Assembly (NCBI RefSeq): GCF_000701345.1
Contig: NZ_JNIJ01000011.1
Location: 152,776-216,775, forward strand
Length of the DNA stretch: 64,000 nucleotides
Direction: 5' to 3'
Origin: Bradyrhizobium sp. URHD0069
GTDB lineage: Bacteria; Pseudomonadota; Alphaproteobacteria; Rhizobiales; Xanthobacteraceae
In this document: piece by piece, positions 1 to 6,644 of the stretch
How positions within the stretch are numbered: position 1 is the first letter of the stretch
How the letters are laid out: every line of letters starts with the position of its first letter
Notes under the pieces: generated by a model
Database searches by the model: none
What the model was told of the DNA's origin: nothing
Seen by the model: only the letters and a program-made list of their open reading frames with translations
Translations under genes and position numbers: made by a program

Positions 1-309
1 ATGGCAAAGATTGTGGTACTCTATAAAAAGCCGAGCGACGCTGAAGTCTTCAACAAGCATTATTCTTCGGTTCACGTTCCACTTGCAAAGAAGATTCCCG
101 GCCTGAAGAAGCATGACATCAGCGCGGGCGTCGTCGGAACTCCTGCTGGATCGAGCGGGATTCACCTCGTCGCCACGCTGTATTTTGATTCGCTTGACGC
201 TCGGAAAGCAGGGCTGGCCTCACCTCAAGGGCAGGCCGCGGCGGCGGATCTTGCTAATTTTGCAGATGGTGGCGCTGACTTTTACTTCTTCGATACCAAA
301 GACGTCTGA
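1..309 (+). CDS. EthD-family small protein
   Basis: This 102-residue protein starts exactly at the window edge with ATG, so a longer N-terminus cannot be excluded, although the length matches the EthD/dimeric alpha-beta barrel family. The N-terminus (KIVVLYKKPSDAEVFNKHY) and the following segment ending in HVPLAKKIPGL are the usual EthD pattern of a first beta strand, an F-x-x-H-Y helix and a P-L-A-x-K-I-P-G-L strand. Family members are small cytoplasmic dimers, some associated with oxidative degradation of ethers, but most have no assigned reaction. Nothing next to it points to a substrate. Confidence 0.8.
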   Translation: MAKIVVLYKKPSDAEVFNKHYSSVHVPLAKKIPGLKKHDISAGVVGTPAGSSGIHLVATLYFDSLDARKAGLASPQGQAAAADLANFADGGADFYFFDTKDV

Positions 310-507
310 AGGCGACGCCGACACGCAGACGCTACACGAGACTGGCAGCGAGACTGCTGCGAGGCTGGCTGATAGTGTGTTTTGGGTCAGTACCAAGGCG
401 TCAAACCCGGCAAACAGGTCAACAAGCCTGACGTTTTGCTCGGACGCCCTGCCGCGGCTCGAAGCATGAGGTCGCTTCTGGAGCCCGGCAGATCCGTCTC
501 TAAGCAG

Positions 508-588
508 TTATTTGCGCGCCGCGCAGGCGTACATGTTGATTTCCATGCCCACCGGCACTTCGATGATCTTCGGAGCTTTCCAAGTCAT
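508..588 (-). CDS. pqqA: Orphan pyrroloquinoline quinone precursor peptide PqqA
   Basis: A 26-codon gene sits inside a longer open frame. The peptide starts MTWKAPKII and has the PqqA signature G-M-E-I-N-M-Y near residues 14-20. In that signature the glutamate (E16) and tyrosine (Y20), spaced E-x3-Y, are the two residues cross-linked by PqqE and carved out to become PQQ. The start at 588 is fixed by a strong GGGAGG site six bases upstream. PqqA is the ribosomally made substrate for the PqqB-E machinery, which is absent from this window, so the gene is an orphan copy. It lies about 200 bases downstream of an exported EF-hand gene on the same strand. Calcium is a cofactor of many PQQ dehydrogenases, but any link is only a guess. 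Confidence 0.85.
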   Translation of the reverse strand: MTWKAPKIIEVPVGMEINMYACAARK

Positions 589-790
589 TCGGGCCTCCCA
601 TAGACTATGCGCGGTGTTCGCGCGGGAGTGAAAGTAAAACCGCCTCGGACGTAACGCAAGTGTGCAAATCATTGTATTGTTGTGCGTCGCTCGAAATGCG
701 CGACGCCGCTTATTCAACAAGTTCGGATATGGTTCGACACGAACCAAAACCAGCGCCCCGTTCCGAGCGGTTATCACTGCGGCTTCGGGA

Positions 791-1186
791 CTACCTCAAT
801 AATCGCAAGAGCGCCCGTCCGGCGCCGCTGTTTAGTTCCTTGGCATCCAGGGTTCCATCCTTGTCCGGGTTTGCCGCATTGAAGCGTTGCTCGACGACGG
901 CAAGATATTGGTCTTCCGTCAGCGTTCCGTCGTTGTCGGGATCAGCAGCGGCCAACTCCCTCAATCTCCCGGCCAGTTCGCGCCTGTCGACGGTGCCATC
1001 ATGATCGCGGTCCAGTCTGGTGAACAAGGCCGATGCAGGCTTCTTCACCTCCCCGAGGTCGAGCGTTCCGTCGTTGTCCGTATCGTACACTCGGACCGGA
1101 TTGACGCGGCGGGAACCCGCGACGGCTGGCAGGCTTCCACCGAACAATGTCGCGACAGCGAATAGAATAGATCGGCGAGATATCAT
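791..1186 (-). CDS. Exported EF-hand calcium-binding protein
   Basis: This 131-residue protein has a basic N-terminus and hydrophobic stretch ending AVAG near residue 24, consistent with Sec (or Tat-like, SRRSILF) export to the periplasm. Four EF-hand loops of the D-x-D-x-D-G-T-x-D type follow at about residues 35-46 (DTDNDGTLDLGE), 59-70 (DRDHDGTVDRRE), 82-93 (DPDNDGTLTEDQ) and 106-117 (NPDKDGTLDAKE). The third lacks the usual final glutamate and the fourth begins with Asn, so affinities may differ. It probably buffers or senses calcium in the envelope. The next gene on the same strand is an orphan pqqA. Confidence 0.85.
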   Translation of the reverse strand: MISRRSILFAVATLFGGSLPAVAGSRRVNPVRVYDTDNDGTLDLGEVKKPASALFTRLDRDHDGTVDRRELAGRLRELAAADPDNDGTLTEDQYLAVVEQRFNAANPDKDGTLDAKELNSGAGRALLRLLR

Positions 1187-1332
1187 TGGAGGTCCCTCCC
1201 TGCATTTCTCCTGAACTGAAGTGCGGTGCGAACTGCGGGGTCACTTGCCATAGCAGCTGACAGCATGACGTACTTGTGGTCATGCGGTTCCGATTTGGAT
1301 ATGAATTGCAGACAACGAAGTGAGGGTGACCG

Positions 1333-1569
1333 GTGGGAAGTCACGTTTACAACGTCGTCAAGGCTCCGATTGGGTGGTCGCTCTTTTGCGACCGCGAACG
1401 CATCGGTGGCTATGTTTCGAGTGAAGCGGCGCTGGAGGCCGCAACGGCCATGGGCGCAAAAGCTCTTCGAGAGGGTTGCAGCATTCAGATCAACGTGCCG
1501 GGACCACAACCGCCCGAAATCGAAGACTTCGTGTCGTGGCCTGCGCGGTGGCACGTTGATCCAAAATAG
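1333..1569 (+). CDS. Small conserved-type hypothetical protein
   Basis: A 78-residue protein starts with GTG at 1333, preceded by a GAGGG site. It begins GSHVYNVVKAPIGWSLFCD, a pattern of short beta strands (V-Y-N-V-V, G-W-S-L-F) followed by an alanine-rich helix (SSEAALEAATAMGAKAL). This resembles the small DUF2188-like folds seen in rhizobia. There is no signal peptide or membrane segment. I do not recognise a specific function. It is divergent from the EF-hand gene and converges on the secreted peptide gene at 1647. Confidence 0.55.
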   Translation: MGSHVYNVVKAPIGWSLFCDRERIGGYVSSEAALEAATAMGAKALREGCSIQINVPGPQPPEIEDFVSWPARWHVDPK

Positions 1570-1646
1570 CTAAGGGCTTGTCCGCCAGATATCGCCGATA
1601 GGTCGGCCGCGGCGCCTGACCCAGTGGGTGGGTTTCACAGGCGTAT

Positions 1647-1982
1647 TCAACAGTCATTATCGGCCGTCTTTCCCGTCGGCTTGGCTCCCTCAGCCTGCTG
1701 CGCCGCCGTGGGTTGGCCCTGCATCTGCTTTTGCGCATCCTGTGAAGACGCCGCGACCTCTCCAGTTGCGCGGTTCATCGTGCCGGTCGGCGGGTGCTGA
1801 GGGACGTCTGTACTCATACCGGTCGTCTGTCCCTGCCCTGCGGAACCCACTGTAGGTCCGGAACCTGCGTCCTTCATGTTCGCGGCGCGGCCGGCGGTAT
1901 CGCACGGGCCGGCCTGCGCGGCGCCAGCACTCAGAGCCATAACGGCAAAGCTCGCGAGAATGAGTGATGATTTCGTTTTCAT
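1647..1982 (-). CDS. Exported low-complexity hypothetical protein
   Basis: The 111-residue product has a clear Sec signal peptide (MKTKSSLILASFAVMALSA, cleavage after AAQA near residue 24). The mature chain is hydrophilic and rich in Gly, Thr, Gln and Pro, with one cysteine near its start and one at the very C-terminus, which could form a disulfide in the periplasm. A GGGAG site lies just upstream of the ATG. No enzymatic motif is visible. Similar Gln/Gly-rich exported proteins are common in Bradyrhizobium-type genomes without known function. Confidence 0.7.
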   Translation of the reverse strand: MKTKSSLILASFAVMALSAGAAQAGPCDTAGRAANMKDAGSGPTVGSAGQGQTTGMSTDVPQHPPTGTMNRATGEVAASSQDAQKQMQGQPTAAQQAEGAKPTGKTADNDC

Positions 1983-2187
1983 CCGCTTCTCCCTTAGTTT
2001 CTCCTGGCTGCGGCCTTGCCTACCAGGAGGAGGAGAAACGGACCCATGCGTCTGAGGTTCCTCACGAACAAAAGTAAAATCACGTATAGTTTTATTGAGC
2101 GCTTTCTTGTTCGCGTTGCGTCAAGCTCAGAGGTTATGAGGCCACCCAAACGCATTGTGCTGGTGACGGCCGGATGCGGAGAATTCC

Positions 2188-3696
2188 ATGCGCAAGATCC
2201 ATCGGGTCTGTCCCGAACTTCAAGCTTGCCTGATATCGATATTGCTCATCGCGCTTGCCTGCCCCGGGGCGTTCGCCGAGCAAGCTTTCATCGCACCTGC
2301 GAGCTTGGCTCGCGTTGGGACGGTCGACGAACGCTTCCAATCCTACAACGTCGAAATGATCGAAGTGACTGGTGGACGATTCTGGAAGCCCTACGGATCC
2401 AGCACTTCGGATGGACCTTCGGATCTATACGAATACCGGCCGCCGACCGACCTCACTAACGCGCGGTTGCGAAAGCTGGCTGCAGCATTGTCACCGGCTT
2501 ACATGCGCGTCAGCGGAACCTGGGCAAACGCCACCTATTTTGCGGACTCGGAATCCGCACCACCAGAACCGCCTCATGGATTCAATGGCGTTCTCTCCCA
2601 GCAGCAATGGCGAGGCGTCGTCAATTTCTCGCAAGCGGTTGGGGCACAGATCGTGACTTCATTCGCCGTGAGCCCAGGCACCCGCGATGCGGCCGGCATC
2701 TGGTCACCGCACCAGACGCGCCGCTTTCTCGACTATACCTCCTCGGTCGGAGGCCGTGTTGCCGCAGCAGAGTTTATGAATGAACCAAACCTTTTCGCGA
2801 CAGGCGTTGCGCCAACGGGCTATGGTGCAGCCGCCTACGGACGCGATTTCAAGATATTCCGTTCATTTGTGAAGGAAAACTTTCCCGAGATATTTATCCT
2901 CGGACCCGGCACAGTCGGCGAGACGACCTCTGCTTCGGACCTGCTCGTTGCATCCGGCCACGGCGGGGTCGATGCGGTTTCGTATCATCACTACGGAACA
3001 CTATCGGAGCGATGCCGCGGCACGAGTTCACCCGAGGCAGCGCTTTCCGAAGAGTGGTTCTCCCGGACCGATCAGACTCTGGCTTCCTACAGGTTGCTTA
3101 GAGACAAATTCGAACCTGGCAAGCCGATCTGGCTGACCGAAACGGCTGCGGCAGCCTGCGGCGGAAATCGCCGGGACGCGACCTTCCTCGATACGTTCAG
3201 ATATCTCGATCAGCTTGGGCGCCTGGCGAAGGCCGGCGTTCAAGTCGTGATGCACAACACGCTTGCAGCGAGCGACTACGGCCTGATCAATGAGAAAACG
3301 CTGGCACCCAGACCAAACTACTGGGGCGCGCTGTTGTGGCGACAACTAATGGGAAGCACCGTGCTCGATTCTGGCCTGCCCATTCAAACGGGGCTTCATG
3401 TCTACGCGCATTGCCAACCACGCATGCGTGGTGGGGTTAGTCTTTTGGTCATCAACACCAACAGCAACGCGCCGCGCGCGCTGACGCTCGCCAGCGCTTC
3501 GGAGCGTTACACTCTGGATGCCGCGAACTTGCAAGACGGGACCGTACGTCTGAACGGCCGTACATTGGACTTGGGCGTCAAGGATGACCTGCCCCGCATC
3601 GGAGGCGTGCAGACAGCCGCGGGCGCTCTGACGTTCGCACCAACGACAATTACCTTTGTCGCCATTCCCGCAGCGGCAAACAGCGCCTGTCAATGA
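2188..3696 (+). CDS. Secreted heparanase-like (GH79-type) glycoside hydrolase
   Basis: This 502-residue protein has a signal peptide ending near AFAEQ (about residue 30). The catalytic barrel shows the clan GH-A features of the GH79 family. These are an early strand with F-W-K-P-Y, the R-V-S-G-T-W segment near 105, an acid/base glutamate in M-N-E-P-N (E199), and a second glutamate in W-L-T-E-T (E318) as likely nucleophile. A C-terminal beta-rich part from about residue 400 resembles the accessory sandwich of heparanase-like enzymes. GH79 enzymes remove glucuronic or related sugars from glycans, so the protein may act on plant or bacterial exopolysaccharide outside the cell. The exact substrate cannot be read from the sequence. 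It is monocistronic. Confidence 0.82.
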   Translation: MRKIHRVCPELQACLISILLIALACPGAFAEQAFIAPASLARVGTVDERFQSYNVEMIEVTGGRFWKPYGSSTSDGPSDLYEYRPPTDLTNARLRKLAAALSPAYMRVSGTWANATYFADSESAPPEPPHGFNGVLSQQQWRGVVNFSQAVGAQIVTSFAVSPGTRDAAGIWSPHQTRRFLDYTSSVGGRVAAAEFMNEPNLFATGVAPTGYGAAAYGRDFKIFRSFVKENFPEIFILGPGTVGETTSASDLLVASGHGGVDAVSYHHYGTLSERCRGTSSPEAALSEEWFSRTDQTLASYRLLRDKFEPGKPIWLTETAAAACGGNRRDATFLDTFRYLDQLGRLAKAGVQVVMHNTLAASDYGLINEKTLAPRPNYWGALLWRQLMGSTVLDSGLPIQTGLHVYAHCQPRMRGGVSLLVINTNSNAPRALTLASASERYTLDAANLQDGTVRLNGRTLDLGVKDDLPRIGGVQTAAGALTFAPTTITFVAIPAAANSACQ

Positions 3697-3797
3697 CAGC
3701 TGATGAACTCGGGCTTTGCGCGTTACCAGTCCACCTCCAGTGGATTGGACACGTTTGCTCCTAGTTTGTGGGATTACCCGCTCTTCGGCTGCTGCGT

Positions 3798-4538
3798 TCA
3801 AGCACCCGTCAAATCGTCAGGGTCCTGAGCACCTTCAAAGCGCGAGACGAGGTCAACAGGCAATGCGACCAATTTCGCCGAACGGCTGATCGATGATCCA
3901 AAAATGGCAGCTGCGGCAATCTGTTTTGCAAGCCGCGTGTACTCCGACCATACCAGATAAAGCATCAGAGGCGGCTGCTCTCCATGAGCCAGCAGCTGAG
4001 CGCAACGGTCCGGGGCGCCCTCTGTGAACCACCATCGCTGCGCGAGCGTGACGACCTTTCGAAAATTGCGGATGGTGCCTGATTGTTGGGCAGGAGGAAC
4101 GCCAGCCAATCCGGCGCAGTAGGTCAGCCAATTGAGGCCGGCTAAGATGGCAATTGCGAAATCCGTCGCCGCAGTGCCGGTAAAGTCGATCACGGTCTCC
4201 GCGTGAGGCCGCTGAACAAGGTAAGCATCTATCATTTCCATTTGCCGGACCGGCTCGCTCAACAGTTCAAACTCGCGGGCGGGCACCATCATTACGTATC
4301 GTACCGCTTCGAGCCGCGTATGGTCCCAGACCGATCCAACATCGCCACTGGCGTCCGAAAGCGTTCGCCTGCAGGCCGGGTAGATCAATTTCCCCCGATC
4401 AACCTCATCCATGTATTGGGGAACGCGCTTGCCTAATTCGTCAAGAATGACGTCAGGCCCGACGAAACCGCCTGGCGATCTCTTCTCTGTCTTCTGAGCC
4501 GAATGCTTTTTCGGATACCAGTCAAACAAGTCCGCCAC
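3798..4538 (-). CDS. Hypothetical protein, 246 residues
   Basis: The gene converges on the glycosidase and probably starts at GTG 4538. No ATG lies upstream, and the open frame continues a few codons beyond (reading L-W-I-G-D-K-W), so the 5' end could be truncated. The sequence is mixed alpha/beta with a lysine-rich start (FDWYPKKHSAQKTEKRSPGG) and a hydrophobic central helix (TDFAIAILAGLNWLTYCAGL) that might be buried rather than membrane-spanning. I recognise no family. Codon positions look coding throughout, and no competing frame is convincing. Confidence 0.55.
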   Translation of the reverse strand: MADLFDWYPKKHSAQKTEKRSPGGFVGPDVILDELGKRVPQYMDEVDRGKLIYPACRRTLSDASGDVGSVWDHTRLEAVRYVMMVPAREFELLSEPVRQMEMIDAYLVQRPHAETVIDFTGTAATDFAIAILAGLNWLTYCAGLAGVPPAQQSGTIRNFRKVVTLAQRWWFTEGAPDRCAQLLAHGEQPPLMLYLVWSEYTRLAKQIAAAAIFGSSISRSAKLVALPVDLVSRFEGAQDPDDLTGA

Positions 4539-4791
4539 CCACTTGTCGCCGATCCACAGACTACGACCGCAATCGATTGAAGTTCAAGAAGCTTCGATCG
4601 AGGCGATCTCGTGAGTTCGGGCCAAAAGACCAGATGGAGAGCCTCCCCTCGGTTCTGAATGCCAAAAAATCAGATTCTCTTCCCGATCAGCGGCCGAACC
4701 TGGGACGTTGGTCGATCGCATCGCGCAACCAGGAGTCCACATCGCCCACGCACGATCCGACTTACTCGAGACAAAATGCCTGCCACGAAAT

Positions 4792-4834
4792 GCCTCATTT
4801 CCTGATCAAGAAAGCCTCATTTGCTGATCAAGAA
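4792..4834. repeat. Two 21-bp direct repeats in a 22-bp register
   Basis: The unit GCCTCATTTCCTGATCAAGAA at 4792-4812 is repeated with one mismatch at 4814-4834, each copy holding a TGATCA palindrome. The 22-bp spacing equals about two helical turns. That arrangement suits two bound regulator dimers upstream of the small gene at 4866, but it could equally be a chance tandem duplication. The rest of 4539-4865 shows no gene. Confidence 0.6.
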
Positions 4835-4865
4835 TGCCGGCGCTTCATAAACAATTCGGGGAATT

Positions 4866-5087
4866 ATGATGCGCACCAAGTGGTCTCTCACTATTCATCA
4901 CGAAGATCGGGGCGAACGTTCCATCATCTCGGAATGCCAATTCAACCATTTCGCGGACGTGCATGCGGCAATGAAAAGAAACAAGGGAAAAATCTTTGTA
5001 GTGGCTATTCCCAAGACGGCAAAGCCGATGGAAATCCAGGCGTTCCACAACCTGAAACAACTAGGATACGCCGTCGAAGCGCGATGA
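4866..5087 (+). CDS. Small hypothetical protein
   Basis: This 73-residue protein (73 from the first ATG, 72 from the adjacent second ATG at 4869) is preceded by GGGG. It opens KWSLTIHHEDRGERSIISEC and has an amphipathic middle (DVHAAMKRNKGKIFVVAIPK). No motif, signal peptide or membrane helix is visible. A pair of 21-bp direct repeats ends 32 bases upstream of the start and may carry its control region. Function unknown. Confidence 0.45.
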   Translation: MMRTKWSLTIHHEDRGERSIISECQFNHFADVHAAMKRNKGKIFVVAIPKTAKPMEIQAFHNLKQLGYAVEAR

Positions 5088-5167
5088 TGGGTTGGGCGGC
5101 GCATTGGTTGAGTTGCACGGCAACGACGCCTGCCGGGACAGCAGCCTCGCGCTACCTTGAGGCCACG

Positions 5168-5416
5168 CTAGTGTGCATGAGCATCCAAAAAGCCAAAAAT
5201 GGTGTTCATGTCGGACTGCGCAGGTAAGTCGCCGCCCGAATCATCGTCAATAACGCGTTGGCACGCTTCGATCGTGAGGATGTCGCCGAGGTCGCTGGCT
5301 GCCTCAAGGACAGTCCAGGCCGTTTCTACCCAGATATTGTCAGGCTTTGTCCAACTCGCAGCGATACACGAGGACTTCTCCGCGGATACGTGCCGCGCTC
5401 CTTCCGATGCCGTCAT
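5168..5416 (-). CDS. Small hypothetical protein
   Basis: The frame is open to 5470, but only ATG 5416 has a good ribosome site (AAAGGGGGG), so an 82-residue product is favoured over the TTG start upstream. The sequence is acidic with a conserved-looking C-terminal block (MNTIFGFLDAHAH) and a central helix (VETAWTVLEAASDLGDI). There is no membrane segment. Function unknown. It reads towards the small gene at 4866. Confidence 0.5.
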   Translation of the reverse strand: MTASEGARHVSAEKSSCIAASWTKPDNIWVETAWTVLEAASDLGDILTIEACQRVIDDDSGGDLPAQSDMNTIFGFLDAHAH

Positions 5417-5664
5417 TTGCCCCCCTTTGTCATCTTTCAGGGCTTCATAGGCATCTAGCTTTAAAAACAAGCCCGCGGATTGACTCGCATTTGAACTTGC
5501 CCCCTACGAAAAATTCACCATGCGATCGCGGGCTGCCGCCAGGTAAACGTCCGTTCAATTAGTCAGGTACAAATCGGCGGAATTCGAATCTCCTTCGTTC
5601 AAATCTGCTCGCTATCGATGAGCCACCGCTTCTTCACGGCGGCCAATCATTCGAGGCGATAGAC

Positions 5665-5868
5665 ATGAACCACTCGCTGTATAGCGCTGATCGTCAAACA
5701 CACCGTCGGATTGTTGGCTCGGCGTTTGTCGCAATACTGATTATCACAACGCTCAGCACCGCGATCATGTCAAAATTCGAACAGGAATCGGTGCAGTCTT
5801 CAGTTGCCGTGCTTAAAGCCGGCATACCGGTTGTCACAACTGACGGCGGCTATTTCATCGTTCGTTGA
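5665..5868 (+). CDS. Small single-pass membrane protein
   Basis: This 67-residue protein has a basic N-terminus (DRQTHRR), one hydrophobic segment (IVGSAFVAILIITTLSTAIM, residues about 16-35) and a short polar C-terminal tail of about 30 residues. This suggests an inner-membrane peptide with the tail in the periplasm. An AGGCGAT sequence precedes the ATG. No family recognised. Confidence 0.5.
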   Translation: MNHSLYSADRQTHRRIVGSAFVAILIITTLSTAIMSKFEQESVQSSVAVLKAGIPVVTTDGGYFIVR

Positions 5869-6243
5869 GGCGTGCCTGTTGCGAACAACTGCTGAAAGAG
5901 CGAGAACCACTCAAAGACTTTTCCGGTGATTGTGAGTGATGGCACCGCTACGCTCGTCGCTGCGCGCAGACATCAGGCCGGGCTGATCGAATGCGTCACC
6001 GAGTAGGATCGTTTTCCATGGCGAACTTCGCAAAATTTTTCTCAGCATAAGCGCGCGAACGCCTGAATCTTTCATCCCCGCCCCTATTTCCCCATCCTGG
6101 TTTGACCGCGTCGCCTTACCGGCGCTCCTGAACAGTCCTTCATCTGCGGGCTTTTTGCAAAATGGCCCGCCGCCAGTGGAACCCCGGGAATTAGTTCAGG
6201 GTTGAAACGTCCGAATTCACCGAGAATTCACAGGAGGATAGGC
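5869..6243. other. Intergenic stretch without a convincing gene
   Basis: Around 5917-6006 one plus-strand frame reads F-P-V-I-V-S-D-G-T-A-T-L-V-A and ends ECVTE before a stop. It looks like the tail of a lost gene, but it has no start and no recognisable family. Nothing else is visible. Confidence 0.3.
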
Positions 6244-6450
6244 ATGAAGCAGTCCGATATCTTCCGCGAAAACGCAGAGAACTGCGCTCATCTAGCGGAG
6301 TGCGCAGCCAACGAGCCCACGTATCACAGGTACAAGAGAATGGAAGCCGCATGGCTGGCGTTGGCCAACGAACAAGATTGGCTTGACGGCGAGATAGCTC
6401 CGACCCACGAGGCAAACGGAACACCACTGAATTCCAACGCGACCACATAG
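6244..6450 (+). CDS. Small hypothetical protein
   Basis: The upstream ATG at 6202 lacks a ribosome site, while ATG 6244 follows CACAGGAGGATAGGC, so the product is 68 residues. It is alpha-helical and rich in Ala and Glu (IFRENAENCAHLAECAANEP, then RMEAAWLALANEQDWLDGE), a pattern frequent in small rhizobial proteins of unknown role. It is followed directly by a near-perfect terminator, which supports a short monocistronic transcript. Confidence 0.65.
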   Translation: MKQSDIFRENAENCAHLAECAANEPTYHRYKRMEAAWLALANEQDWLDGEIAPTHEANGTPLNSNATT

Positions 6451-6452
6451 CA

Positions 6453-6480
6453 AAACGCCGCCTCGTCGGGGGCGGCGTTT
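6453..6480 (+). terminator. Rho-independent terminator
   Basis: A perfect 10-bp stem (AAACGCCGCC at 6453-6462 with GGCGGCGTTT at 6471-6480) encloses an 8-base loop. It begins three bases after the stop of the gene at 6244-6450. The A/T ends make it usable in both directions, but the T-run is short. Confidence 0.75.
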
Positions 6481-6644
6481 CTGCTGATATCCGCCACGAT
6501 CCGGCGGCCGATCGGCATCGATTACCGTCCGATCTGATCGCGGACATCGCGCAGGCTTTGAACGAGGCATATAGTTGCACTCCTGGCTCGCGTAAGAGCC
6601 ATGGCAAGAACCGACAGCGGCCCATGACGGCGCAATTTTTTCGA

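Noticed and set aside
4792..4834. A CRISPR array
   Set aside because: Only two units with a one-base spacer; no further repeats or cas genes.
4577..5227. A 216-codon plus-strand open frame
   Set aside because: Serine/arginine-rich with no family pattern, no ribosome site, overlaps two better small genes and the direct-repeat pair.
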